A stretch of 64,000 nucleotides of DNA from Isoperla grammatica. Lineage: Eukaryota; Arthropoda; Insecta; Plecoptera; Perlodidae. Positions 44,338 to 54,249 of this stretch are shown here, one piece after another. A program made the translations under genes and the position numbers. The notes beneath the pieces were generated by a model, which was not told the DNA's origin, ran no database searches, and saw only the letters and a program-made list of their open reading frames with translations. Location of the stretch: assembly GCA_945910005.1 (NCBI GenBank), contig OX246747.1:16562746-16626745 (forward strand), read 5' to 3'. Within the stretch, counting starts at the first letter, position 1, and every line of letters begins with the position of its first letter.

Positions 44338-44470
44338 CCGAACGCCTGTCTATCGTTGCTAATTCCAGCCTATGTCATCAACAATGGGCGACTTCCGGTC
44401 ACAGATTATTGATGACGTCAAATCTAAACTTGGACCTAGAATAATTAGCAACGATAGGACAGGCGTTCGG
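44338..44470. repeat. Long hairpin inside hAT element
   Basis: CCGAACGCCTGTCTATCGTT at 44338 continues GCTAATT, and its complement ends at 44470 (one extra base in one arm). Arms of about 27 bp, loop about 78 bp. It may be a tiny MITE or a structure of the 3' UTR. Confidence 0.8.
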
Positions 44471-45081
44471 AGTTCGGACACGTCCTTAGTCTTATAAAAT
44501 TAAGAATGTTGCTAGCGCAGGTATTTTGATATTGTGTAATTATTTAATGTTTCAAATGTATATTAAGTAAAAATGTAATCTAATGTAAGCTAACCCATGT
44601 CCTTATTTTAATATATTTTTTGTCTTGAATGAACATCGAAGTTAAAAATCTCTTGATGCATTGTAAATAAGTCGTAACGTTATCAGATCTCTATTGTTAA
44701 AAACATCAAGAAATATTATTGTATCAATAACAATAAATGCACACATAATTTAGGAAATGTTATTTTATTTATTAATGGTTCCCAAGTCCAACCGTCCTTG
44801 CTGGCTGGATAGACTAGAAATTAATTTAATTTAAATAAGTTATCCCAAGATCCACTGATGCGCTGCAATCAACTGTGTTTATGCACAAAAAATGCAAAAA
44901 AAACATCAGAAACGTAAATCACGGAAAAAGATATGGAAAATGTAGGGAGTGTATAACATGTGATACATTTCGGTATCAAAGACGCGCAATGGAAGTTAGT
45001 ACTTTTTTTGTTAAACTAGTACGTTTTTTGTGCTGCGGTTGGTACGATTTGAAATTTCATTCTGGCAACACTGGACGGAAC

Positions 45082-46005
45082 AAACTCCCTCCAGGTGTGC
45101 GGGAACGAAATACTAGGTGAACTAATAACCTCAGTGTTAACAGACATTAAAGCAGCTTCTTTTAACTTTCTAATATAAGGGTTCTGTTCATGCAACAACG
45201 CTTTCGCCTAATTCCACCTAATGTTGTGATGATTCTCAAATACATGCTCAGCTAACCTAGACACGTCTACTTTCCTCTGTCTCACGTTCGACATATGCTC
45301 CTTCAATCTAACCTCTAAAAGTCTTTTAGATTCACCGATATAAGCAGAGCCACACTCACAAGGTATCGAGTAAACGGAATGTTTGGAGGACTGGACCTCA
45401 TTCTTAGGCTTAGTAACAGTAAGAACACTACGAAACGACCCTGGAGAATTAAAAACAATTCGTATCCCATGAGGGGCTAGTAACCGACGAATCTTCTCAG
45501 ACAGGTTCGGATAATAATCTAGAGTAATAGTTCTCTTAACTGTCGTCACAGCCTGCCCTAGAGCCTCATCCCTCCTCGTACGATCCCCACTAACAACTCG
45601 TCGAAACAAATCATTAGGATATCCGTTCTTTATGAATGCCTGAGCTAGATGTTGTAACTCATCCTCTACCAAGATGTCACTTGAGCAATTAGTCGAGGCC
45701 CTATTGGCAAGACACTTCATAACACCATGTTTAACATGGGTCGGGTGATTCGAATCAGCTCTGATGTATTGATCAGTATGAGTAGGCTTTCTATAAACCT
45801 TAGTTATCAAACCCAACTCAGTTTTGGTAATAAACAAATCGAGAAAAGGAAGAGAAGCCTCCTTTTCTTCTTCAATAGTAAACTTGATATTAGGGTGAAA
45901 ACCATTTAGTTCATTTAGAAGTACAAGCAACTCATCATGAGAACCACAGTAGATGGCTAGAACATCGTCTACGTAACGGAGCCATAGATCAGGAGACAAA
46001 GAACT
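45082..46005 (-). pseudogene. Penelope unit 2, C-terminal RT and GIY-YIG, with stop
   Basis: Minus-strand frame from LWLRYVDDVLAIY to the C-terminus, nearly the same protein as unit 1. A Glu codon has become TAG at about 45209 (WN-stop-AKALLHE). It is truncated at 46005, just upstream of the catalytic YVDD region. The 3' UTR is displaced to 40427-40689 by the hAT insertion. Confidence 0.9.
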
Positions 46006-46018
46006 GGAGAAAGAACTG
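46006..46018. other. Centre of Penelope head-to-head palindrome
   Basis: Thirteen bases, GGAGAAAGAACTG, separate unit 2 from its inverted partner unit 3. It partly resembles the adjacent AAAGAACT, as if made by slippage at the joint. Confidence 0.8.
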
Positions 46019-47263
46019 TTTTACAGGTGAGTTCTTTGTCTCCTGATCTATGGCTCCGTTACGTAGACGATGTTCTAGCCATCTACCGTGGTTTTCATGA
46101 TGAGTTGCTTGTACTTCTAAATGAACTAAATGGTTTTCACCCTAATATCAAGTTTACTATTGAAGAAGAAAAGGAGGCTTCTCTTCCTTTTCTCGATTTG
46201 TTTATTACCAAAACTGAGTTGGGTTTGATAACTAAGGTTTATAGAAAGCCTACTCATACTGATCAATACATCAGAGCTGATTCGAATCACCCGACCCATG
46301 TTAAACATGGTGTTATGAAGTGTCTTGCCAATAGGGCCTCGACTAATTGCTCAAGTGACATCTTGGTAGAGGATGAGTTACAACATCTAGCTCAGGCATT
46401 CATAAAGAACGGATATCCTAATGATTTGTTTCGACGAGTTGTTAGTGGGGATCGTACGAGGAGGGATGAGGCTCTAGGGCAGGCTGTGACGACAGTTAAG
46501 AGAACTATTACTCTAGATTATTATCCGAACCTGTCTGAGAAGATTCGTCGGTTACTAGCCCCTCATGGGATACGAATTGTTTTTAATTCTCCAGGGTCGT
46601 TTCGTAGTGTTCTTACTGTTACTAAGCCTAAGAATGAGGTCCAGTCCTCCAAACATTCCGTTTACTCGATACCTTGTGAGTGTGGCTCTGCTTATATCGG
46701 TGAATCTAAAAGACTTTTAGAGGTTAGATTGAAGGAGCATATGTCGAACGTGAGACAGAGGAAAGTAGACGTGTCTAGGTTAGCTGAGCATGTATTTGAG
46801 AATCATCACAACATTAGGTGGAATGAGGCAAAAGCGTTGTTGCATGAACAGAACCCTTATATTAGAAAGTTAAAAGAAGCTGCTTTAATGTCTGTTAACA
46901 CTGAGGTTATTAGTTCACCTAGTATTTCGTTCCCGCACACCTGGAGGGAGTTTGTTCCGTCGTTGTTTTGATGTGTCAGTTAGGTTAGGTTTGGGCGGGT
47001 TGTGGTTGTTGTGAGCTTTGTGATGCACCGCTTGTTAGAGTTGGTAGGCGCGGTGTGTCGTGGATCGAGGTGGCGGTGAAGGGGGTGTGTCTGTGTCAGC
47101 TGTCAGGTTTGCGAGCAGTTTGATTTCGCCCGTTGAAGAGCTCTGATCAGGGCTCGAAATATTGCGGTTTAATTGTTTGATCTTGACAAGGAACAGTGTA
47201 TAGTCCAACTACTAGGTTTTATATAACGTTTTTACCTGTTCTACTATGTTTCCATCTTTTAAT
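46019..47263 (+). pseudogene. Penelope unit 3, C-terminal RT and GIY-YIG, 5'-truncated
   Basis: Plus-strand frame open from 46027 to TGA at 46969: SSLSPDLWLRYVDDVLAIY, LPFLDLFITKTEL, YSIPCECGSAYIGESKR, ending REFVPSLF. Unlike unit 2 the Glu codon is intact, so the nuclease domain is uninterrupted. The polymerase N-terminus is missing. Its 3' end reads on past the terminal region into ACGTTTTTACCTGTTCTACT (47226-47245), which in units 1/2 is the start of the next tandem unit, suggesting its template was a tandem transcript. Confidence 0.9.
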
Positions 47264-47276
47264 TAATGAAAAAACA

Positions 47277-48288
47277 CTTTCTATATCCCACAACACTAGT
47301 GTATAGTGAAAGCAACATTTTTAACATTCACAAGCTGTATGCCAAAACTCTCCTAAAATTTGTACGTACAAATCTCAACAGATTTTTAAAAAATATCTCA
47401 CCATTCGAAAACACGAGGAAATCTCAAACATAATCTTATAATTCCTAGAGTAAACAAAACTCTAGCACAAAAACAAGTTGCATACCTAGGGCCAAAATTG
47501 TACAACCAAGTCCCACAAGAATTACGAAATTGTTCAACATCTATTTTTAGTTACTGAACGCATAAATGGATTTGCTCATTATCAGTTAATAAATTAGAAA
47601 ACATTTTAACTCTCAAACCTCAACGCTGTAACGAAAAAAAGTTAAATAGGATAACCGCTTACTCAAAAACCATCTTACGATTAAAAACCCGTGCCAATTA
47701 TTTCTCGTTTCTTACCAAACACAATTCTGCTTTCGAGTTTTTTCTTTTTCTTTTCTCGAGTTGTTAGATGAGTTGAATTGAATACGTCCAGATGAGTTGA
47801 AGGTAACTTTTGAAATTTATAAAAGTGTTCGTTTTAGTTTGTTATTCGTAGTCATTAGATTTTATTAGTTTAGAATTTAGATCACATTTGGAGTTTATTT
47901 TTAAACGAATTTCAAAGTACAGACTTATTTTATAATTTATAATAGTTTTTTGTCAGTTGTATCTTTATTTTACTTTAACATTATATGAATGAAAATTATG
48001 TCAGCACAAATTGGTATCCATAGCAATGTTTTTATACCATAGCGCTGTCAGAGCTAACATTGTCAATAAAATAACATTGCTTCTAGTCGTTTAAGTAGGA
48101 TTAGTTTTATGTATAAATTGTCTATTTTCTTATCAATTAAAATATATTAAAGACTAAACTTGTAACAGGGCAACCACAAACAAGGATTCTTTACTTATGT
48201 GGTTGCCTTGATTAAATGATAAAATATCTGGAAATAATATGTACCTGTAAATGTCTAATAAATTGAAATTGAAATTGAATTGAAATTG
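47277..48288 (+). pseudogene. LINE C-terminus and 3' UTR (resumes after Penelope complex)
   Basis: Fragments such as NIFNIHKLYAKTLLKFVR match the post-RT tail of CR1/Jockey-type LINEs. AT-rich UTR follows and ends in repeats of ATTGAAATTGAA near 48260-48288, a typical LINE microsatellite tail. Confidence 0.75.
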
Positions 48289-48766
48289 TTCTAACAGAAG
48301 AAAAAACAATTTCCAAAGTTCTGGACATAGATTGCGTAGTTTATAGATTTGGAGAGCAGCACAAAAAACTCAGGATTATTCTACATTAAGGTTTAAGTTG
48401 CATCTGCACATAATTACAACAAATTAAATTATTAATCCCTTATCATTATTATTACTAGGTGAAAGTAAAACTAACTCGGCATGTTTTGATGATATCTGAA
48501 TGTGCCCCCCTAGAAAAAGAGTGACCCTACCTTGGCCCCTCCACTCAAAGAATCCTAGCGTCGTCCCTGATAGCGGGCCATACAAACATCTACGCCCCCC
48601 CCCAAATAATGTGTTATTTCATTTTTTGTTATCTTAATGTTACTATAGAATACTGCAGGTCATACTTTGCAACAAATCTAATCAGTCACTATTTCAGTCC
48701 CTTCATTATTGATGTTACTGGTACCCCAAAGAGTATTTTTACTTCAAACACCCATAAATCAGTTAC
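48289..48766. other. Spacer, no gene seen
   Basis: No recognisable coding or repeat tips. It includes short C-rich runs near 48507 and 48592-48603. Confidence 0.45.
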
Positions 48767-48774
48767 CTTCCTAA

Positions 48775-49536
48775 TAGGGATGAGGCGTTTAAACGTGGAA
48801 TTGAGTATCAACGTTTATAAATTTTAATGCGCAGTTCAGGGCTCGAATTTAACGCTCGCCCGGTTGCCCGAGGAGAGTAAATTGTTACTCGGGCGAGCAA
48901 AGTTTTCAATTCACTCGCCCGACGGGTGACTTTTGTTAAACAAACATAAATCCTTAAAAAATGCGACACTTCATTACCACAAGCTACAAAATTCAGACAT
49001 TGTCCTTGATGCCAATAATTCTTCCCAATAATTTCAGCAACTAGTTCAAAACAGTGTTCTTGGCAAGTTATAAAGTGAGATGTTGATACAAATTAGAAGA
49101 TAAGGAAATGGTAGGACTAGTGTTTTTATTTTCGGACTAGTAAATTAGAAACCCCACTCGCCCGATGGGCGAGTGAAAAATAATTTAAAATTCGAGGCCT
49201 GGCGCAGTTAAACGTTCTTGATACAGTGTGCGCCTGGCCGCGGTCGGCCGGAAGAAATCGAGCGCGCTGATGTTTGTCGCGGGGGGTGGGGGGGTGTTCT
49301 CACCGCTGATAAGTCACTTCTTTTGTGGGGCAGTCTTGTGCCTTATCTAATTGAATTAATTTTAATTAATTAATTTCACCCTACCCCTAAGTTTCGGAAC
49401 ATTTCGGTGATATTTACTGCATTGGTCGTTCTTCTCGCCTCCTTTGGGGGGGGGGGGGGGGGGGGCGCAAAGGTTTAAACGTGAATTTAAAAAAAGGTTA
49501 AACGTTTAGGTTACTAAACGTGTTTGCCCATCCATA
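48775..49536. mobile_element. hAT MITE (TSD CTTCCTAA), host of a nested MITE
   Basis: CTTCCTAA at 48767-48774 and 49537-49544. Tips TAGGGATG and CATCCATA (one mismatch). Terminal zones carry GTTTAAACGTG motifs as in 33686 and 50749. It is interrupted at GCGCAGTT by the 365-bp element and contains a 20-G run at 49446-49465. Confidence 0.88.
48837..49201. mobile_element. 365-bp hAT MITE nested in MITE (TSD GCGCAGTT)
   Basis: GCGCAGTT at 48829-48836 and 49202-49209, perfect. Tips CAGGGCTCGAATTTAA and, complemented, CAGGCCTCGAATTTTAA. Near each end is an internal hairpin CTCGCCCGAYGGGYGAG. Non-coding. Confidence 0.92.
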
Positions 49537-49707
49537 CTTCCTAAGTTAATTTGATACACTGTCTTGCTTGATATAACGTCGAAAATCAATAGTCCCTTCA
49601 GCGAGGTTATATCAAGGTTGTACTGTACTTGAATGCAATTAAAACCCGTACAAATAACATTGTTGGAATGAAAACTGCAATATTTGCCACTTTGCATCAC
49701 TGTAGGG

Positions 49708-50722
49708 CAATGGTTCCCAACCGGGGTGCCGCAAACCTCTCCTAGGGGTGCCGTGAAATTTTCATTGAAATTGAAAAAATCTTGTTTCTGAATATTTTGA
49801 AAATAAAACAATAATTAATATACCAAAAACGAAAACATATTTATTTAAGTATAATAGCCTGCCCACAATTGAATTTTCACTGAAACATATTACATCGAGG
49901 ATGCAACGTTTTACCCACTCACCAGTCACCCTCCTATTGGTGGATAGAAACGTCGATCCAAAGCGCATTGCATTACTCCATCACGAAACACAGTTCAGAA
50001 ACAACATGTAGTAAATGGAAATGATTAATAAATAATAAATAAAATAAATAAAATTTCTTATGCAGTTTTCACTTTCATGTGTGTGAGTTAGGAGATTGAA
50101 AAACCAAAGAAAAGCAAAACACTTCTGTAATGTATTCTTGAATTGCCGCCTTTGCGCGTTCTAGTTTAGTTGGCAGTGCCGCTTCGCGCATTGCATTACT
50201 TATTATTATGACATCCTGTCACTTACTTCTGCTATGCTAGCCTATGCCTAGCGTGATGTACGTATCACATTTCTTTGTAAGCATCTGTTAAGATTATAGT
50301 TAATAAACCTATCATGAATAATCTGAACATGTATTCATTCATTATTATAATGTTATAATAAATAACAACTTCTATCAGTTGAAGGGGAAATTACTCAAAT
50401 TAGAGTATATTTTTCCACTATATCCAGCCACAAATCAAAGACATTTGCAAAAAAAAATGGCAAAACTAGATTTCCCACTGAGCTGATAATGCATGTTAAC
50501 TATAGGCTATCCAACTTTAAACTATAAGTAAATGGTTTTATAATAATTAAATCATTTAATTCCCTAAATATAGTAGGCCTAAATGCTTTTTTACAATTTG
50601 TAGGCCTATATATTTTGAAAATTGTTGACTTTAAGCGGGGGCGTGGAAAGGTGGTGAGGAGGGGGGGGGGTGCCGCGTGTAGGCTTGGGGTGCCTTGAGT
50701 CGAAAAAGGTTGGGAACCACTG
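49708..50722. mobile_element. hAT-like MITE with GGTTCCCAACC tips
   Basis: Left CAATGGTTCCCAACCGGGGT and right, complemented, CAGTGGTTCCCAACCTTTTT, a widespread hAT terminus. TGTAGGG precedes the left tip and recurs at 50727-50733 but with four extra bases after the right tip, so the TSD is imperfect. No transposase; an internal 65-70 codon frame has no resemblance. Confidence 0.75.
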
Positions 50723-50748
50723 CTTTTGTAGGGTATGTCCATATGTCC

Positions 50749-51396
50749 TAGGGCTGGGAGAATGCGTTTAATTTTGTAAACGTTTAGTATCCCTAAATTT
50801 TCGCGTTTAAACGTTTAAACGTAACACCTGTCCACGTCCACAAAACAACGTTCCCTTCTTATCAAAATACTTCCACACGATCGAGGTCATTCTTTTCTTA
50901 CAAAAACACAATACACCCGGCGCGAGAACAACACTAAACAAGAGCAAGCAACGGAAGTCGAAGTGCACGTTCGAAATCACAAGGTTTTGGCATTCGACGT
51001 GGGGGAGGGGGTTGAGGGGGGATTCCATCTCGTGTGCATTAACCAATGCGTGCTTTGTTCTTTTGGCTCAAAAACAAGGGAGGGGACAGGGAAAAATTTG
51101 CGCGTTTGGGTTGGTCGTGTTACGTGTACGCGGTGTTGTGCGTGGGGCGGGGGGCAATTTATTACTCACCATGAAATTGTCCAACTGTCTACAGTTATTT
51201 GGACCCCACACACTAAGCAATGCCTCGTTGCTCGTCGCCCGGTCTCTGAACTCGCCCCATCGGAAAAATCTGCGAGTTTGGGTTTTGGGGGAGGAGGATT
51301 GGTCGGCAGAGTATAGGATGACGGTTAAACACGTATGAATATTTGAACACGTATATTTTCGCGCGGGCGTTTACACGTTTAAACGACTCAGCCCTA
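50749..51396. mobile_element. hAT MITE with BED-finger remnant (TSD ATATGTCC)
   Basis: ATATGTCC at 50741-50748 and 51397-51404, perfect. Tips TAGGGCTG and CAGCCCTA. Ends are rich in GTTTAAACGTTTAAACG. On the minus strand at about 50820-50895 it encodes MTSIVWKYFDKKGTLFCGRG, the start of the same BED exon as in 33686-34627. Confidence 0.92.
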
Positions 51397-51404
51397 ATAT
51401 GTCC

Positions 51405-52496
51405 ACAGATAGAAAACCACAACACCACAAATGCCCCCCTGGACAAAGTTCGTGATGTTTCTGTCTAGCTGGCAATGTGCTACCAGGTTCCCACGTTGAT
51501 AACATACGAACTCCTTTCGACTAAACAAGTGGTTCAAAAGCATATGCCAATAAACCGGCATTTAGGGGGGAACGAACTACCATACTAGAACGTTGTCTCC
51601 CCTGAAGAACGCAAAACGCAAATTAAAGTTTACATGGTCGCATATAGCTTCGATGCCCGAAACACACATTTGCATCCAGGTGTCGAATAGAGACTGGGGT
51701 CCAAAATCCAATCGTTGAGTTTAATGAAGCAAAGTGAAAGCTGTGAATTTGTCAAACATCAAGCTTCACATATCAGCGAGTCAACAATGACGACGCATCT
51801 GGCGAAACGTAGCGAAACCCTGCTCACTGAAAATTATCACCCTGTGTAGGCCTATGCAAAATTTAGACCTACAAAAAACCAAAATTGCATTGGAGAACAT
51901 TCCGATTTGCTACAAGCCTGTTAATCATCAAACGAAGATTCTATTCAGGTGCGAAAGCAAATCGTGTGTTTATTATACACAGCTTGGTTGAGGAGCAGAC
52001 TCTTATAAAGCTGCTGTAATGCGTCTTACCTTGTACAGGACAGCATAACAACGATGTGGTCATTGGCTGTACTTGCCCGCAAGCCCCAAGCTCTAGCGAG
52101 GTGGCAACGAGTATCCCATCCATTTGACGCGTGCTTGAAACCAAAAATCATATTTTAGAATCAGCGAAACTAGAAACATTCATATTCGAGTAGATAGTAA
52201 TTTAATGTAAATTTTTAAAACCTAGGTGTCTATCTCAATTCTCAATAGAAGACAATATCAGGCAATTCCATAAACCATCAGCTTTGTAAAATAGATAACA
52301 CATTCGCGACGACTGAACAATCAATACAGTGCAGTCTGGAATGTGACACATGGCCTAAAACGTTTCGTTGTGACCGGAGTCATTATTAAAACTTGGCTGT
52401 TGGGTATCGCCGCGTCCATGGATGGAAATTATCTGACGTTTCGGGCTGATTGTATGGCCCACCTTCAGAGTTCAGAGTAGGCCTACATAGTATACG
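51405..52496. other. No firm gene; one possible minus-strand exon
   Basis: Mostly unassigned. On the minus strand about 52137-52036 there is an open segment (TRQMDGILVATSLELGACG) between a possible acceptor (TTTCAAG) and a strong donor (CTGTACAAG then GTAAGA). Its phase does not match the exon at 52737-52905 directly. Confidence 0.3.
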
Positions 52497-52499
52497 CAA

Positions 52500-52638
52500 C
52501 CCAAGACAACCTTTTGTCACAGGTGAGGTTTTCGTAGCCAATCAGCGATCATTATTTGTGAGCGCTTGTCTCGGGCAGTTCGCTAGTTGGCTACGAGTGC
52601 CTCGCCTGTGACGAAAGCGTACGTAAGGTAGTCTTGGG
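52500..52638. repeat. Hairpin-forming inverted repeat
   Basis: CCCAAGACAACCTTTTGTCA and its near complement ending GTAGTCTTGGG form arms of about 42 bp that include TCACAGGTGAGG and TCGTAGCCAA. It could be a small MITE; no TSD seen. Confidence 0.75.
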
Positions 52639-52736
52639 TGGCCTTACTAAAATGCAATTTATTGTAGGCCTATAATAAGGAGTTATATTCTATTCTATTC
52701 TAAACGGCAACGAAGTTGGATCCTGTGTTAACTTAC

Positions 52737-52905
52737 AACACGATGCACATTTGAGCTTGCCGTTCCAGTATCCCGGTAGGCTAATAATAAAAGTAAGTTC
52801 GCCAATGTTTGACTCGGCGTTCGCGTTCCCGCTGTCTTCATCGTTGTGCACCGACTTTACGTCTCCTAGACATAGGACTAGGCCTTTGCCCTGAGCCTGA
52901 GCCAT
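52737..52905 (-). CDS. Possible first coding exon, unknown protein
   Basis: ATG at 52905 on the minus strand opens MAQAQGKGLVLCLGDVKS, then GELTFIISLPGYWNGKLKC, and reaches a consensus donor GTAAGT at 52736 after 169 bases. It lies in a region without transposon signatures and with TAGGCC-rich upstream sequence, so it could start a host gene running left. I do not recognise the protein. The downstream exon is unproven. Confidence 0.35.
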
Positions 52906-53926
52906 GACTTGCCCACCAGTAGGCCTAGGCCAGGTAAGTTACTAGACTAGGCCTAGGCGTAGACCTACACTTGTAGTCGGTTCAAAATTCATATCTACCT
53001 AGGGCTAGGGCTGGGCCATCGGTGCACAGTCAAGACATATAGGCCTACGTAGGATAGGCCAGCCACCACAACTGCGGACGAATAGTTTTTCTGTCAGTGG
53101 CCGTCCGTCTAGGCCTAGCTGGGGTTAGGACGTTCGCTACTATTTTGGCAAGGTTCTCGAAATTCATAAAGTCGATTTAAGTTTGCCGTGGGAATAGGGT
53201 TTCAAGCTTTTCTAGGCACGTGGCAACCCTGTCAACAGGGAGGGATTGTAGCCTAGGCCTAGGCTAGACAAGATTATCGGGTTATTTTCCCGATTTGGCT
53301 CCGCGGCTTTATGCCCTAGGCCTAGGCGTCCCGGAAAGTACTTGAAACACTTACCACTAGAGATTAATGTTTAAAATAAACCCAAACTAGGTTTGCTGTC
53401 CACTACAACATTAAGAGTTACCTTTTTCGATGATCTAAGACAGTGTTTGGGGGATCTAAAACCCTAGGCCTACCCAAGGCCCTAGGGCCTAGGCCTAGAC
53501 ATGCCCGAACAGTAGGCTTAGACCATACCCACTTTTTGTTTGCCGGAATGAAAATGAGCCTCAAGTCAATGCATGGACGAATGTATTACCGTCCTAGTAG
53601 GCCTAATAAACAAAATCGGATGCAAATTACAAATACCTTACACATCTTATGTGCTGACCAAACTGTTCAACCTCGGCGCAAAGCGGAATTCTAACCTCAT
53701 ATTCAAGCACGAACATGCAAGAACGATGTTGTTGCCGAATCGCGCCGCCTGACAACCGTACAGGTTAAGTAACGTTATAAAAGAAAATGTAACTCAAAGC
53801 AGTCCCCTTTGCCAGTGAAAGAAATATTAGCTAACGATTATTCAATTTGAATTATAAGATATAAGATGGTATTTTAGGATGTAAAAAAAATAAGTAGACC
53901 ACAACGCACACCTTTCGTGCATGAGA
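52906..53926. other. TAGGCCTA-rich stretch, no gene seen
   Basis: Dense TAGGCCTAGG palindromes (for example 53240-53270, 53305-53335, 53462-53510). Open frames through these are shadows of the palindromes. Confidence 0.5.
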
Positions 53927-53929
53927 AAT

Positions 53930-54242
53930 GGGGCTTTGCACGCAAAGCTTGACGTAGAATGCGCCACCACCGTCCAAGCCCAAATCCATGACCTGCTGGA
54001 TGGGTAAATCAGCGCGGACAAGGTCTACTTGACCCATCCAGCAGGCTGTGATGGCAGCATTTTGCCAAAGACATTGGAATAGAAGTAGCGCCACCATAGT
54101 TCGAGCTCAAGTCCAGAGCCTCCTGGATGGGTAAATCAGCCCTTTTTTCATGGCTAAGTTATGCGGAGATCAAGTAGACCTTGTCTGAGGGCTGGCACTA
54201 CGCTGGCGCTGCGAGTGGGAGAATGTGGCAGTGCAAAGCCCC
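53930..54242. mobile_element. Candidate MITE with GGGGCTTTGCAC ends
   Basis: GGGGCTTTGCAC and GTGCAAAGCCCC form perfect 12-bp inverted ends. Inside is a second perfect inverted pair, CCTGCTGGATGGGT (53992) and ACCCATCCAGCAGG (54032). The right end, CGCTGCGAGTGG to GCAGTGCAAAGCC, recurs at about 32272-32305 inside another element. No clear TSD. Confidence 0.6.
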
Positions 54243-54249
54243 ATTAAAG

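Larger units (their letters stand above)
40690..45073 (+). mobile_element. Complete autonomous hAT element (TSD GACGGAAC)
   Basis: Perfect 8-bp TSD GACGGAAC (40682-40689, 45074-45081) and perfect 11-bp tips CAGTGTTGCCA / TGGCAACACTG. Subterminal CTAGTAC motifs recur at both ends (40726-40750, about 45016), likely transposase-binding sites. It contains one four-exon transposase gene, a TG-repeat at 41527-41549 in its first intron, and a 133-bp hairpin at 44338-44470 after the gene. All parts look intact. Confidence 0.96.
36232..47263. mobile_element. Penelope-like complex of three units (TSD TAATGAAAAAACA)
   Basis: Flanked by a perfect 13-bp TSD (36219-36231 and 47264-47276) inside a LINE. 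Unit 1 (minus) spans 36232-40422, and unit 2 (minus, 5'-truncated) 40423-46005, in tandem, so the 3' part of unit 2 lies where a terminal repeat of unit 1 is expected. Unit 3 (plus) spans 46019-47263 and is inverted to unit 2; only 13 bases separate their 5'-truncated ends. Tandem plus inverted partial copies are typical of Penelope-like retroelements. Without the piggyBac and hAT guests it would be about 5.2 kb. Confidence 0.9.
30230..48288 (+). mobile_element. One LINE expanded to about 18 kb by nested insertions
   Basis: Pieces in order on the plus strand: ORF1 30230-30660; endonuclease 31110-31749 and 32498-32590; connector 32730-33131; RT start 34976-35360; RT core 35455-36218; RT C-terminus 36030-36231 and 47277-47520; AT-rich 3' UTR; (TTGAAA)-type tail at 48260-48288. 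The gaps are insertions whose target duplications reconnect the LINE exactly (31750-32496, 36232-47263) or nearly so (33132-34975). Confidence 0.8.

Noticed and set aside
36232..47263. Reading the Penelope complex as an LTR retrotransposon
   Set aside because: Encodes RT plus GIY-YIG without protease, RNase H or DDE integrase; repeats are partial tandem/inverted units and the TSD is 13 bp.
49701..50733. Perfect TSD for the GGTTCCCAACC element
   Set aside because: TGTAGGG is repeated but four extra bases sit after the right tip, so the match may be chance.
53443..53694. 83-codon open frame in TAGGCC-rich DNA
   Set aside because: Composed largely of translated palindromes (LGLPKALGPRP); no conserved features.
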